Below are positions 14,994 to 23,436 of a stretch of DNA of 64,000 nucleotides, piece by piece (position 1 is the first letter of the stretch; the number at the start of each line of letters is the position of its first letter). Below the pieces are notes generated by a model, which saw only the letters and a program-made list of their open reading frames with translations, made no database searches and had not been told where the DNA came from. Both the position numbers and the translations under genes were made by a program. Origin of the DNA: a virus; IMG/VR virus record IMGVR_UViG_3300023184_000025, positions 1 through 64,000 of that record. One strand, written 5' to 3'.

Positions 14994-16127
14994 ATGAATG
15001 TTTTGATTCTCACTCCCGACCGTGTTGGCAGTACTCTACTACAACGATTAATCACTGTTTACATGAATGCACACGCATTTGATCAGCCTGTGATTAATTT
15101 ACATGAATTAACCAACGGCATTATGAAGTATTATAGCCCTACATTCAATCAAGAAGTGCTGGGCAAGTTTGAAGACCGACAAAAATGGGGGTATTATCAA
15201 ACTCTTGAAGAAATCACAGAACTTCTTGGCTCAGTTGAACATTATAAAACCACAAGACTAGCACATTATCATATTAAAAAACGACAGGACACTATTGCTA
15301 GTCAAGTTCCTTTTTACGAATACCTAAATCAAAATTTCTACATCATCAGTGCCCAACGAGACAATTTGTTTGAGCATGGACTCAGTTGGTGTATATCAAA
15401 CGAGTCAAAGAAATTAAATGTGTTTAGCCATCAAGAAAAAGTTGATGCATTTTCTAACATTTATAAAAATAAAATCAACGTTGATCCATTGGCGCTGATA
15501 AAATACCTTGACCAGTATGTTGAGTATCTGGCCTGGGTAGACAATCACTTTGACGTTAACTCGTATTTTAAATACGACAAAGATATGTCAAGACTTGAAG
15601 AGTACATACTTGGGCTGTCTATCTTTAGCCAGCAACCAAACAAAAGGTCCTGGAAAGACATCTTTGAACTAGAGTTTGCTGACTGGAACAAGTGTCATTA
15701 CCTAATCAGCGATCTAAGCGGAATCAGCACACAACTACCATCTGTTGACCATCCAAAGTTGACCTATGACGGAAAAGAATCCAACTTTGATAATGTGCAA
15801 CTACAAAGCCTGGCAAGAACAGAGATACCAAAGTCTTTGTCTGTGGTCGATCAACGGTTCTTAATAAAAAATGGCCCAGGGTATCAAAAAGCACACAATG
15901 CTATCAACCAGCTGGTAGAAAACAAAGTACTAGTTACGCCTGTGCCAATAAAACTGCAAACAATGCTGGAAAAGAAGTTATTAATTAATAATTTTTCTCA
16001 GTGTGTTGATGTGTATAACAAATGGTCAGAGTCAACAGGCATGGGTATTCAGTACTCTGATGAAGATATTGAGTTGTCAATAAAAGAAGAAATCAAAACC
16101 TGGCATGCTACTGCTTTGTTAAAGTAA
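14994..16127 (+). CDS. Sulfotransferase-like protein
   Basis: 377 residues from the ATG at 14994. The N-terminus MNVLILTPDRVGSTLLQRLI resembles the 5'-phosphosulfate-binding loop of PAPS-dependent sulfotransferases (PxRSGTTxL), and FYIISAQRDNLFEHGLSWCIS resembles the 3'-phosphate-binding Arg/Ser motif. The acceptor is unknown. It is one of the few plus-strand genes and overlaps the end of the convergent SGNH gene by 9 bp. A TATAAGTA box 7 nt before the ATG suggests a late promoter with almost no leader. An in-frame upstream extension passes through this promoter and is unlikely. Confidence 0.55.
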   Translation: MNVLILTPDRVGSTLLQRLITVYMNAHAFDQPVINLHELTNGIMKYYSPTFNQEVLGKFEDRQKWGYYQTLEEITELLGSVEHYKTTRLAHYHIKKRQDTIASQVPFYEYLNQNFYIISAQRDNLFEHGLSWCISNESKKLNVFSHQEKVDAFSNIYKNKINVDPLALIKYLDQYVEYLAWVDNHFDVNSYFKYDKDMSRLEEYILGLSIFSQQPNKRSWKDIFELEFADWNKCHYLISDLSGISTQLPSVDHPKLTYDGKESNFDNVQLQSLARTEIPKSLSVVDQRFLIKNGPGYQKAHNAINQLVENKVLVTPVPIKLQTMLEKKLLINNFSQCVDVYNKWSESTGMGIQYSDEDIELSIKEEIKTWHATALLK

Positions 16128-16964
16128 CTCTGTAATTTTGTCCACAAAGGCAGAGGCAGTTTTGATATCATAATGATATCCGTCCCGGGCAAGATCTAAT
16201 TTTTCAAATTCAGGAATAAATTGTACATCTGGCAATTGCTCTTGAAACATTGATTTAAAACCAGACGCACAGAAATTTGGAATAACGCTGTGAATTATGT
16301 TGCAGTTGCCTTTGTTTTCTTCTATCTTGTTAATACAATCAATAGTTAATGCTATGTCTGCTTCATCTGTGCTTTTGACAAAATGCAGTTTTAAATCCTC
16401 GTCACTGACGTTTGTCCAAGATTGATCAGAATTTTTTAATTCTTCTTGAATAAAGTTGGGTAGGATATCTATATCAATGACGTTGGGACATGCGGGCCAG
16501 GAAGAATCTTTTACATTGTTATAAAAGTCCTTCCACTTTTTATTTAAGACTGTTTGATATTCATTTTCTCTACGATGCAGATAACTCCAGTGTATGATCA
16601 CCATTTCAGGAACAATTTCTTCAATAACTGTTAATGCTTTTCTTGTAATCCATGAATTACTACCACCGTCCATGCTTACATTTACAATTCTTTGTTTCAA
16701 CTGAGACTGTAGTATATTTGGCCAAGTGTGAGATAACGGGCTTCCAATGCCCACAGTAAAGCTATCACCAATGCACCAAATTGATCTTTTTAAATCTACT
16801 GGCCATTCAGAATCTCTGAAGCCTCGACTGTTGTGTTTGTAATCTACAACAAATTTATATCTAGTAAAATGATTTTTATCTAGTGCCAATTTAATGTTGT
16901 CAATGCCACTGTATTCCCAACGTTGATTTATCCTACTAGGTAAAATAAAATCAGGTAAAATCAC
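16119..16964 (-). CDS. SGNH/GDSL-like hydrolase
   Basis: 281 residues from a GTG that overlaps the upstream stop (GTGA). Block I IWCIGDSFTVGIGS supplies the GDS nucleophile region; VSMDGGSNSW resembles block II; and the C-terminal DLARDGYHYDIKTA supplies the D-x-x-H pair, so the catalytic triad looks complete. Such enzymes deacylate sugars or lipids. It is the last gene of the six-gene operon with sulfotransferase-like proteins, so it may act on the same molecule. Confidence 0.65.
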   Translation of the reverse strand: MILPDFILPSRINQRWEYSGIDNIKLALDKNHFTRYKFVVDYKHNSRGFRDSEWPVDLKRSIWCIGDSFTVGIGSPLSHTWPNILQSQLKQRIVNVSMDGGSNSWITRKALTVIEEIVPEMVIIHWSYLHRRENEYQTVLNKKWKDFYNNVKDSSWPACPNVIDIDILPNFIQEELKNSDQSWTNVSDEDLKLHFVKSTDEADIALTIDCINKIEENKGNCNIIHSVIPNFCASGFKSMFQEQLPDVQFIPEFEKLDLARDGYHYDIKTASAFVDKITELL

Positions 16965-17824
16965 TCAAGACCCATGCTCTTACGAATTTTAGTTGCGCTG
17001 ATATCAGTTATTGATGAGTCAAATGACTCTTGTTCAATCTTATAGCCAACATCTCTACCATAGGTAATGTTTACAATGTTAGGTACAACCTGTATTTCAT
17101 ACTGTCCTTGATACAAAGTATCTAAGTCACGCCGTATGAAAGATTTGACTTTTTCAATTTCAAATGGGTTAGAGCCTTGCCACCCTTGACAGTCACGTAT
17201 TTGAATTACCACTTGCCCTGTCTTGGCAATAGCACGTTCAAACAAAGCTCGATGGCCAGCATGCCAGGGCTGCCAACGACCTAACATTTGTACAGTTTCT
17301 TTTTGCCAATCAAACACTGGCCGACGGCGATTTTCTAATATATGCGATCCAATAAACTCAGCCCATTTTTCAGCATTTTGTTCTGTAATTCTAAAGTCAT
17401 ATACTTCAGGCGGAACAAAGGCCTTGTTGGTATCTTCGTAACGGCCTTTATCAATGGTGTCAACCCAGATGGTCCAATCAGCTTTGAAATTGTTGCGCAT
17501 CTCTACCAATGGTGCAACAAAGTCACAGATCACATATTCTCCTGAGCACTCTATGGCAAATTGGAACATACGCAAACTTTGACGAATACGTCCAGCATCA
17601 GAAAAATCCCAATCGTTATACTTTTTACGAATGTCGTCGGCATTGAACCAATCAACACCTACATTCATAAAGTTGGGACCGGGTATTCCTTCATAATTCA
17701 TTACTCGACTGGGATTAATTTTCATTAAATCCCCATTGGTTTCAATATATTGTTTTAGTGCCTGTGCTAGATATGTTTTGCCTGCACCGGGCAAGCCCAT
17801 TATTAAAATACGTTGTGTGCTCAT
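16961..17824 (-). CDS. APS-kinase-like / nucleotidylyltransferase fusion (PAPS synthase-like or NadR-like)
   Basis: 287 residues from the ATG at 17824, which gives an ATGA overlap and puts AAGGA seven bases upstream. Residues 1-165 form a P-loop kinase: GLPGAGKT (10-17), DDIRKKYNDWDFS near 63 and DKGRYEDTNKAF, all like APS kinase. Residues 175-287 form an HxGH nucleotidylyltransferase with GRWQPWHAGH (182-191) and ISATKIR (275-281). Kinase-then-HxGH is the order of animal PAPS synthases, but the second domain reads more like NMN adenylyltransferase than ATP sulfurylase. So either PAPS production (for the neighbouring sulfotransferase-like genes) or nicotinamide riboside salvage is possible. 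Confidence 0.65.
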   Translation of the reverse strand: MSTQRILIMGLPGAGKTYLAQALKQYIETNGDLMKINPSRVMNYEGIPGPNFMNVGVDWFNADDIRKKYNDWDFSDAGRIRQSLRMFQFAIECSGEYVICDFVAPLVEMRNNFKADWTIWVDTIDKGRYEDTNKAFVPPEVYDFRITEQNAEKWAEFIGSHILENRRRPVFDWQKETVQMLGRWQPWHAGHRALFERAIAKTGQVVIQIRDCQGWQGSNPFEIEKVKSFIRRDLDTLYQGQYEIQVVPNIVNITYGRDVGYKIEQESFDSSITDISATKIRKSMGLE

Positions 17825-18447
17825 TTCCATTTCCTTGAAGAGTGTTTTGCTAAATCATCTGTGGGATGATAATCCACAGGTTGAAAGTATTTACGATTGG
17901 TATCATCTTGTAAAATTTTATTTAATACTGGGTCTTTAAAATCTATTGGGAATTCCAATTGCTTTGAAATTTGCCGCAAATAATTTTCTTTATAAAGATG
18001 CAGTAACTCATAACTTAGGAATACAGGACTCCATGTTGTTAATTTTTCATATTCTGCCAGTGCTATATCAAATGTGGGTTCGCCGCGCACACGAGTTTCT
18101 TGACAGTTTAATACATTACGATCTCTACCAATGATAGCAATCTTTACCTGTATGCCCAGACCCATTGCAGTGGCAGCAAAACGCACAATATTGGGCACAG
18201 TACGCTCACCGTTCATCATGTACGGTGTACTTACACTGGTCACAAAGTACTTGCATTCACCCCAGACAAACTCTTTTAATAGATCGGGGTTCTCCCAACA
18301 GGCCGCAAAGGGTTCTTGATCATGCCCTATCCAGTATTCGTGTAACAAGGCATGCCATGCATACACATCAGGGTGTAAGGCAAAGATCTTGCTCCATAAA
18401 TGATTTCCCGAACCCTGCGGTCCTGTCAGGATTAACAGAGTTTTCAT
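17821..18447 (-). CDS. Sulfotransferase-like P-loop protein
   Basis: 208 residues. LLILTGPQGSGNHLWSKIF at the N-terminus is a P-loop of the sulfotransferase type, and VKIAIIGRDRNVLNCQE fits the 3'-phosphate-binding strand-helix. The gene overlaps both neighbours by 4 bp, between the 2OG-oxygenase and the APS-kinase-like fusion. A kinase function cannot be excluded because the loop is not a canonical PxxSGTT. Confidence 0.55.
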   Translation of the reverse strand: MKTLLILTGPQGSGNHLWSKIFALHPDVYAWHALLHEYWIGHDQEPFAACWENPDLLKEFVWGECKYFVTSVSTPYMMNGERTVPNIVRFAATAMGLGIQVKIAIIGRDRNVLNCQETRVRGEPTFDIALAEYEKLTTWSPVFLSYELLHLYKENYLRQISKQLEFPIDFKDPVLNKILQDDTNRKYFQPVDYHPTDDLAKHSSRKWK

Positions 18448-19109
18448 CTTGGCAAATGAGCTAGAAATTCTTGTGTGCGATCAGTTATAACGCCTGTTAA
18501 TTGTAGCGTTACTCGGGGATGGTGCCCAGCATTAGCAGTCGAGTGTGGCATGTTGACCCAGTCAAATGTGCTGACATCACCGGAACGCCATTGATTCCAG
18601 TGATGGTTACCATATTCCCAGAACTGTCCAGGTTGCCAGTCTGTGAGCTGAACAAATATACGCATCACACGTGAGGGATCTTCAGGATTCCATTTCTGTA
18701 ATTTATCCATGTGTAGGTTCCAAACTTCCCCAGGCTGTTGCACATGAATACGTTCCATGCAGTCGTCTAGCGCAAACTGGTTGGAAATCTTTTTGAGCGA
18801 CTCGGGCATGTTCCAGTTTAAATGAGTGATAATTATTTTGGGGTCTACACCCACACGCTCTAGATCATATTCTTCTGCCACCAGGTCCTCACGTGGAGGC
18901 AACACACCCTCGCCTTTGTAACCACGTGTTTCCCAGGTGGCCGGCTTGGAATTGGCCACTATGTCAGCAACATCAGCTGACCACGTGGGTTCAATGTGTC
19001 CTAGATGTGCAATTACATCTTCAAAACGATCCAATCTTTTACTATCAAAATGGTATGTGCTGGTGCTTTTGGTGAAATCCCAACTGCTTTTAAATTCGTC
19101 TGTTATCAT
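18444..19109 (-). CDS. 2-oxoglutarate/Fe(II)-dependent oxygenase
   Basis: 221 residues. The C-terminal half has the double-stranded beta-helix pattern: H133 and D135 in NLHMDKLQKW, then RIFVQLTDWQPGQFW, H189 in NMPHSTANAG and R199 (HHPRVTLQLTG), giving the HxD...H iron triad and the Arg that binds 2-oxoglutarate. It resembles phage and bacterial aspartyl/prolyl-hydroxylase-like proteins. Substrate unknown. It lies between two sulfotransferase-like genes with ATGA overlaps on both sides. Confidence 0.72.
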   Translation of the reverse strand: MITDEFKSSWDFTKSTSTYHFDSKRLDRFEDVIAHLGHIEPTWSADVADIVANSKPATWETRGYKGEGVLPPREDLVAEEYDLERVGVDPKIIITHLNWNMPESLKKISNQFALDDCMERIHVQQPGEVWNLHMDKLQKWNPEDPSRVMRIFVQLTDWQPGQFWEYGNHHWNQWRSGDVSTFDWVNMPHSTANAGHHPRVTLQLTGVITDRTQEFLAHLPR

Positions 19110-19735
19110 ATTACTTTTACCCTTATGTCGTTTACTGCGTACTCTTGTGTGTATTCTGCGGGAGGTGCATCTATGCCCAGGGCCGCAGCCAGTCGTAGAT
19201 TGTTGTCCATTACAGGTTTATCATTGTATTTCCACCATGCGGCCAATATGTCTCGATTCTGGCTGCAAATGATCTGTGCCATGTTCTTTAAGTCTCGAAA
19301 ATACTCATGATAGTCAGGATATGTTATATCAAAATGCCCGCATTTGACCCACCAGCCCAGGCATGCGTCATCATTTCGATGCACAATTACAATGGGTGTT
19401 TCGGGGAATAGGTCGCGCAAATAGTCAATGTGATTTGAGAACACATGACTTTTGATAATACGCACACCCTTGGATTCTTTAAATTGAAATGGCTCAGCAA
19501 ATATTTCTTCTAGTTGCTGTCTGTTTAATGTTGTCAAATCCTCAGGCAGTGGGCTAATCATGCCTGGATCAAAGTACGCACCCAGATGCATGAGTTCCAT
19601 TTTGCCCGATGCATCATGATAGTAAGTCCATTCATCTCTATAGTCCGAACGATCAATGTCAGGACTATAGTAGATGTTTTTGACTACACTACTCCATTTT
19701 GAGCCCGGAGCACCGGCTACAAAGATATATTTCAT
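19106..19735 (-). CDS. Sulfotransferase-like P-loop protein
   Basis: 209 residues. KYIFVAGAPGSKWSSVVKNIY is a modified 5'-phosphosulfate loop, and PIVIVHRNDDACLGWW closely matches the sulfotransferase 3'-phosphate motif (RNPxDxxxS type), here with Cys for the Ser. IIKSHVFSNHIDYL resembles the segment that carries the catalytic His in cytosolic enzymes. It is the second gene of the operon, starting in the stop of the TctC-like gene. Confidence 0.6.
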   Translation of the reverse strand: MKYIFVAGAPGSKWSSVVKNIYYSPDIDRSDYRDEWTYYHDASGKMELMHLGAYFDPGMISPLPEDLTTLNRQQLEEIFAEPFQFKESKGVRIIKSHVFSNHIDYLRDLFPETPIVIVHRNDDACLGWWVKCGHFDITYPDYHEYFRDLKNMAQIICSQNRDILAAWWKYNDKPVMDNNLRLAAALGIDAPPAEYTQEYAVNDIRVKVI

Positions 19736-20715
19736 TCTTTACTTAAATCAATTCGACTCAACACAGGAATAAATGCCGCACGTAATTCGTCCATTTGCTT
19801 TCGAAGCCCTGCAGGAGTCAACTCATCTTCAGCATAGAAAATAACATTGGCTTCTCTGTATTCTGCATATTCTCGGCTACGAACCGCGGCACTAAATTGT
19901 TGTTGATACCAGGCAACAATTTCTCGATCTGTCCCAGGAGGCAATTGTATACTCCAGGCCGCATATACATTGATGCCAGGGGCAATGGTGTTCAACAACG
20001 GGACACCAGGAAACTGTGCCATCTTTTGTGTGCCTGTGAACCCAATAGGCTTTACCTTGCCTGCGTCAACCAGAGATTTGGCCACTGTAATCGGTATAAT
20101 AGCAAATTCAGTACCTGTTTTGCCGTCATAACTTGCGGCACTGGTTACTGCTGGCATAGGGCCGTTGAACCTTACAGGATTAACCATGTCTCTATTGCCT
20201 TTTCCTTTGTCCATCAAGTATTCATATGCTGTGCGATGTGCTCCACCGCCGACTGCAATATTAATTGTTCTGCCTGACTGAATATACTTCACAAACTCCT
20301 GTGGAGTATTAACACCGCTCTTGACACCGGCCACTAATACCAATGGTGATTTGCCCATGGTCAACACATCAATGAATGAGTCGTAATTGTATTTCTTTAT
20401 ATTCTTTTCCCAAATATCATTTGTTACATAACTGCTCATGTGGCTGGGCAAGTTAATAGTATGGCCGTCATTGACTGCTTCCAAAAACCGGTTGTTGGCA
20501 ATAACCGAATCGGCTCCGGGAATGTTTTGCACAACATAAACAAATTTAGGGTTTTGTTTCTGTACAATATCCGCCAGTTTACGAAAGGCCATTTCATTGC
20601 CAGCACCGGGTGTGTTACCAATATACACAGTGACAGGCTTAGTTGGTTCCCATGCGTGAACTAGTGTGCTTGCAGTAACAAGCAATAAAGCAACAAACTT
20701 TTTTAATGTACTCAT
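19732..20715 (-). CDS. TctC/Bug-family periplasmic solute-binding protein
   Basis: 327 residues with a signal peptide ending near HAW. WEPTKPVTVYIGNTPGAGNE, MAFRKLADIVQ, VVQNIPGADSVIANN, a long alpha/beta body with LVLVAGVKSG, and INVYAAWSIQLPPGTDRE are typical of the tripartite tricarboxylate transporter binding proteins (Bug proteins), which are greatly expanded in Betaproteobacteria. Such proteins capture carboxylates in the periplasm for a TctAB permease, which is not encoded here, so it would serve a host permease. It leads the six-gene operon; AAGGAG precedes the ATG. A late box and a 5' hairpin lie upstream. Confidence 0.88.
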   Translation of the reverse strand: MSTLKKFVALLLVTASTLVHAWEPTKPVTVYIGNTPGAGNEMAFRKLADIVQKQNPKFVYVVQNIPGADSVIANNRFLEAVNDGHTINLPSHMSSYVTNDIWEKNIKKYNYDSFIDVLTMGKSPLVLVAGVKSGVNTPQEFVKYIQSGRTINIAVGGGAHRTAYEYLMDKGKGNRDMVNPVRFNGPMPAVTSAASYDGKTGTEFAIIPITVAKSLVDAGKVKPIGFTGTQKMAQFPGVPLLNTIAPGINVYAAWSIQLPPGTDREIVAWYQQQFSAAVRSREYAEYREANVIFYAEDELTPAGLRKQMDELRAAFIPVLSRIDLSKE

Positions 20716-20740
20716 ATTATCTCCTTAAATATACTTAATT

Positions 20741-20777
20741 AAAAAAACAAGACCAGTAAAATTTTTACAGGTCTTGT
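20741..20777 (-). promoter_or_regulatory. Stem-loop with T tract in the TctC operon leader
   Basis: On the minus strand ACAAGACC pairs with GGTCTTGT, with GTAAAA/TTTTAC pairing inside, and seven Ts follow. The late-type GATAAATA box at 20783-20790 would start transcription at about 20777, the first base of the stem. It could be a 5' mRNA stabiliser, an attenuator, or a terminator for antisense transcripts coming through the plus-strand methyltransferase gene. Confidence 0.6.
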
Positions 20778-20782
20778 AAAAT

Positions 20783-20790
20783 TATTTATC
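20783..20790 (-). promoter_or_regulatory. T4-type late promoter box for the TctC operon
   Basis: GATAAATA on the minus strand, one mismatch from the T4 late consensus TATAAATA, 68 bp upstream of the TctC-like start. The expected +1 is six bases downstream, at the hairpin described separately. Confidence 0.5.
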
Positions 20791-20808
20791 TCAAAGGTAA
20801 AATTTTAT

Positions 20809-21534
20809 ATGAATACCAAAATTTTTGACTTATTAACTAAAAATTTGCAGGCCGCCTTTAATTTACCCAAGTATCAGAGAATTCTTGACACCATTGGGCC
20901 GGACACAGAAGTTGACAAACTTCCTTGGACTCCGGCTAGATATCGTAAATTCAAAGACGCTGTGGATGCTGAATTGCAGTTGTCCTGCGATTATGTTGGT
21001 ACATTAAAGAACATAACAGCTGATCTCAGCGAACGTTATATCAATCACTTTTTTGGCGAAATCTGGAAACCCAGAACTGGCGACTATGACTACACAGGCT
21101 GGCAGTTGGCTGAAGAAATTAATCAACTCAATCCACATAGTGTACTAGATGTTGGTTGTGGATATCATCCTTTTAAAGGTCGTATTAACAACGTTGTTGG
21201 TATTGATCCCTATAACAACTGCGCCGATTACATGGTTGACATTCTGGACTATGCTGGTAGTCACGATGTTATTATTGCTTTGGGATCAATTAACTTTAAT
21301 AGTCGTGATGAGATTGAATCACGCTTTGCTAAGTGTGTTGATCTATTAGAATCAGGCGGCAAATTTTATCTACGAGCAAACCCTGGAATCACACACAAAA
21401 CAGGACCATATGTTGACATATTCCCCTGGAGTTTTGAAATAGTCAAAGAGTTTGCTGACAAGTACAAGTTAAAGTTGTTAGAGTTTAAAAAAGACAACAA
21501 CGATAGACTGTACTTTGTGTATTCTAAACCTTGA
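20809..21534 (+). CDS. Class I SAM-dependent methyltransferase
   Basis: 241 residues. The SAM-binding motif HSVLDVGCGYHPFKGRI sits at about 112-128, followed by NVVGIDPYNN (acidic end of strand 2), DYMVDILDYAGSHDVIIALGSINF and a C-terminal LLESGGKFYLRANPG. About 100 residues precede the Rossmann core. Substrate unknown. It is a plus-strand gene between minus-strand units and overlaps the convergent SGNH gene by 11 bp. AAAGG lies 11 bases before the ATG. Confidence 0.75.
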   Translation: MNTKIFDLLTKNLQAAFNLPKYQRILDTIGPDTEVDKLPWTPARYRKFKDAVDAELQLSCDYVGTLKNITADLSERYINHFFGEIWKPRTGDYDYTGWQLAEEINQLNPHSVLDVGCGYHPFKGRINNVVGIDPYNNCADYMVDILDYAGSHDVIIALGSINFNSRDEIESRFAKCVDLLESGGKFYLRANPGITHKTGPYVDIFPWSFEIVKEFADKYKLKLLEFKKDNNDRLYFVYSKP

Positions 21535-22165
21535 TATCTTTGATTAAATCAAAGGCAGCCAAATGAGCTTGTTCTAAAGGGTGTAGTGTGTTGCTAATAG
21601 GATATCCTTTGACCTGGCTCCACTCTAAGAAATTCTTATCTTCAAACTTGGTCATGTAAGGACGTACATAGTTTTGTAGGTCCATAATTCCTGGCGGTGC
21701 ATGATATTTACTGTCAAAGGTTAAGTCGTCCATGTAGGTCATTATAAATGGACAGTTCTTTTCTTTAAGTGTGTCTATGGCCAAGCGCATACACATTAGA
21801 GTATTGAGTTTATCTCTGTACTCAGAGTGTAGGTTTTTAAAATAAAAAGTAGAATTGGTATCTTTTTCAATAGGGCGTAGTGTTAGCCAATCATCTTTGT
21901 GATCAGTGTGATCAAATCGATCAATCCAGGTCCATCCGATCACAAACAAGCTGTGTTCATTGCAGCCTGCTTGATTTAGCACACGGTCAAGTATGCTGAG
22001 ATTGCCAATGCCTGGGCGGGCATAACAAATATATTGGTAATCTAAATGATTAGCAAGATGTGCGGGCCAGGTTAGTTTACTGGGTGTGGCCCAAAGAGCA
22101 CCATTTCCGTCGTCAGATAAATCTGTTCCAAAAATGAAACTGCACCCAAAGCTTTTGAGTTTCAT
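21524..22165 (-). CDS. SGNH/GDSL-like hydrolase
   Basis: 213 residues. KSFGCSFIFGTDLSD is a block I variant with Cys-Ser in place of Asp-Ser, and SNTLHPLEQAHLAAFDLI supplies a C-terminal His in the block V position, so an SGNH fold is likely. YARPGIGNLS resembles block II. Similar proteins are common among T4-like marine phages. Substrate unknown. Confidence 0.5.
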   Translation of the reverse strand: MKLKSFGCSFIFGTDLSDDGNGALWATPSKLTWPAHLANHLDYQYICYARPGIGNLSILDRVLNQAGCNEHSLFVIGWTWIDRFDHTDHKDDWLTLRPIEKDTNSTFYFKNLHSEYRDKLNTLMCMRLAIDTLKEKNCPFIMTYMDDLTFDSKYHAPPGIMDLQNYVRPYMTKFEDKNFLEWSQVKGYPISNTLHPLEQAHLAAFDLIKDIKV

Positions 22166-22173
22166 AGGTATAG

Positions 22174-22716
22174 TTATATACCAGCGGCGGCCTGTAGACT
22201 GCGAATATCTTTTTCGCGTTCAAAAATTTGTTTTGGTTGAATACCTGCGGCTATGCGCATTTCGTTTAGTCCTGACTCTTTTTCTTTACGATACAGTTTA
22301 GGACTTAGCGGAACTAAGCTATCAAATATTTCTTCAGTAAAAGGGTGCTCTTTTCCTTCGTAGCGCATGGTCCAGTCGTCAGGGCCAAACTCGGTGAGTG
22401 TACTTAAATCGTCAACTAACTCTGCTGTGTGCTTGCCAGAAGTACTACGTCTACGCATTTCTACGTAGACCAGATATCTACCGGCTTTGATTTCTCCTGG
22501 ACTGGTGTCTGAATCCAACACAAAGTCATAGCCTTTTTCAAACCAATTCACAAGATCCTTTGCGGCTTGTTTACTGCGAACAAAAAAGCTTAGTACAATA
22601 ATTTCGTCGTCGTCGCCCATTTTACTAGCAAATTCGTCCACGTGAATTGTGGGCTTCATCATGCCCTCTAGGTCCTTGTACTCAAGGCCTTCAAACAGCG
22701 GCTGGTTGTTGTGCAT
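22174..22716 (-). CDS. Conserved T4-like phage hypothetical protein
   Basis: About 180 residues from the ATG at 22716, which has GGAGG five bases upstream. MHNNQPLFEGLEYKDLEG opens a protein with an alpha/beta centre (DEIIVLSFFVRSKQAAKDLV, AGRYLVYVEMRRR) and a helical C-terminus. I associate this type of protein with T4-like marine phages but know no function. Its start overlaps the end of the next gene upstream, so the two form a pair. Confidence 0.6.
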   Translation of the reverse strand: MHNNQPLFEGLEYKDLEGMMKPTIHVDEFASKMGDDDEIIVLSFFVRSKQAAKDLVNWFEKGYDFVLDSDTSPGEIKAGRYLVYVEMRRRSTSGKHTAELVDDLSTLTEFGPDDWTMRYEGKEHPFTEEIFDSLVPLSPKLYRKEKESGLNEMRIAAGIQPKQIFEREKDIRSLQAAAGI

Positions 22717-23281
22717 CTTGTCCTCCAATTGCTGGTTGTTGTACGTCGTCTTGCCGGAATTCTTCTTGGTCTAGATCTTCTTCGTAGGCGCTGTCTAGAT
22801 CTTCTAGGTCAATTTGTTCGCCTTCCATCTCAATGGAGCCTGTGCGAATATCAGACATCAATGTCTTGGGCATGACTATTTCAACCAGCCATACTTTTTT
22901 ATCGATTAATCGTGCTTTGTGTGTACCAGGAATGAAATCATCGGGATCCTCAATTTTAATTGGAATCTTTATGTTTTTCTTCATGTATTTTACTTCGCAG
23001 TCAAAGGGAAGTAAACGACGAGCCCCACGTGGGTCGGGCATGAGTTTTTCAGGCCACATAAAAATACAGCCAACTTTGTATTTTCCGATAGTTGGACCTT
23101 GTACTAGTTCACCCAAAATCCAATTTTTAAATGCATAGATATCTAGCTCATCCAGCACACGTTCAAAGTCCAACAGGCTCAACAGACTACCTTCAGACAT
23201 GTAGATGTTTTTAATATTGTCGGCTACCAGCCAGTAATCACTGTGGTCTTTGAAGATATCTTTATCAAGTTTATTGCTCAT
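22691..23281 (-). CDS. Conserved T4-like phage hypothetical protein
   Basis: 196 residues. Contains KVGCIFMWPEKLMPDPRGARRLLPFDCEVKY-type sequence, which I associate with T4-like marine phages, and ends in an acidic, Gln-rich tail (QEEFRQDDVQQPAIGGQD). It precedes the 22174-22716 gene. No motif points to a function. It starts divergently from phoH with 155 bp between them. Confidence 0.6.
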   Translation of the reverse strand: MSNKLDKDIFKDHSDYWLVADNIKNIYMSEGSLLSLLDFERVLDELDIYAFKNWILGELVQGPTIGKYKVGCIFMWPEKLMPDPRGARRLLPFDCEVKYMKKNIKIPIKIEDPDDFIPGTHKARLIDKKVWLVEIVMPKTLMSDIRTGSIEMEGEQIDLEDLDSAYEEDLDQEEFRQDDVQQPAIGGQDAQQPAAV

Positions 23282-23402
23282 ACTATTATTTATTGTTCTT
23301 TAGAAACTAGTTGGTTTTTGCTTTATTGTCAGGATCCGGACAGCCTAATACTTATGACATAATTTACCGAAATACAGATACACTAAACTTATTTTTATAA
23401 TG

Positions 23403-23410
23403 CCTAAATA
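23403..23410 (+). promoter_or_regulatory. Late-type promoter box upstream of phoH
   Basis: CCTAAATA 26 nt before the phoH ATG, leaving room for the AAAGGGAG ribosome-binding site. In the same divergent gap a TATAAT at 23396-23401 overlaps it but has no clear -35. Confidence 0.35.
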
Positions 23411-23436
23411 CCTGTGCCCAGGAAAGGGAGTTAACT

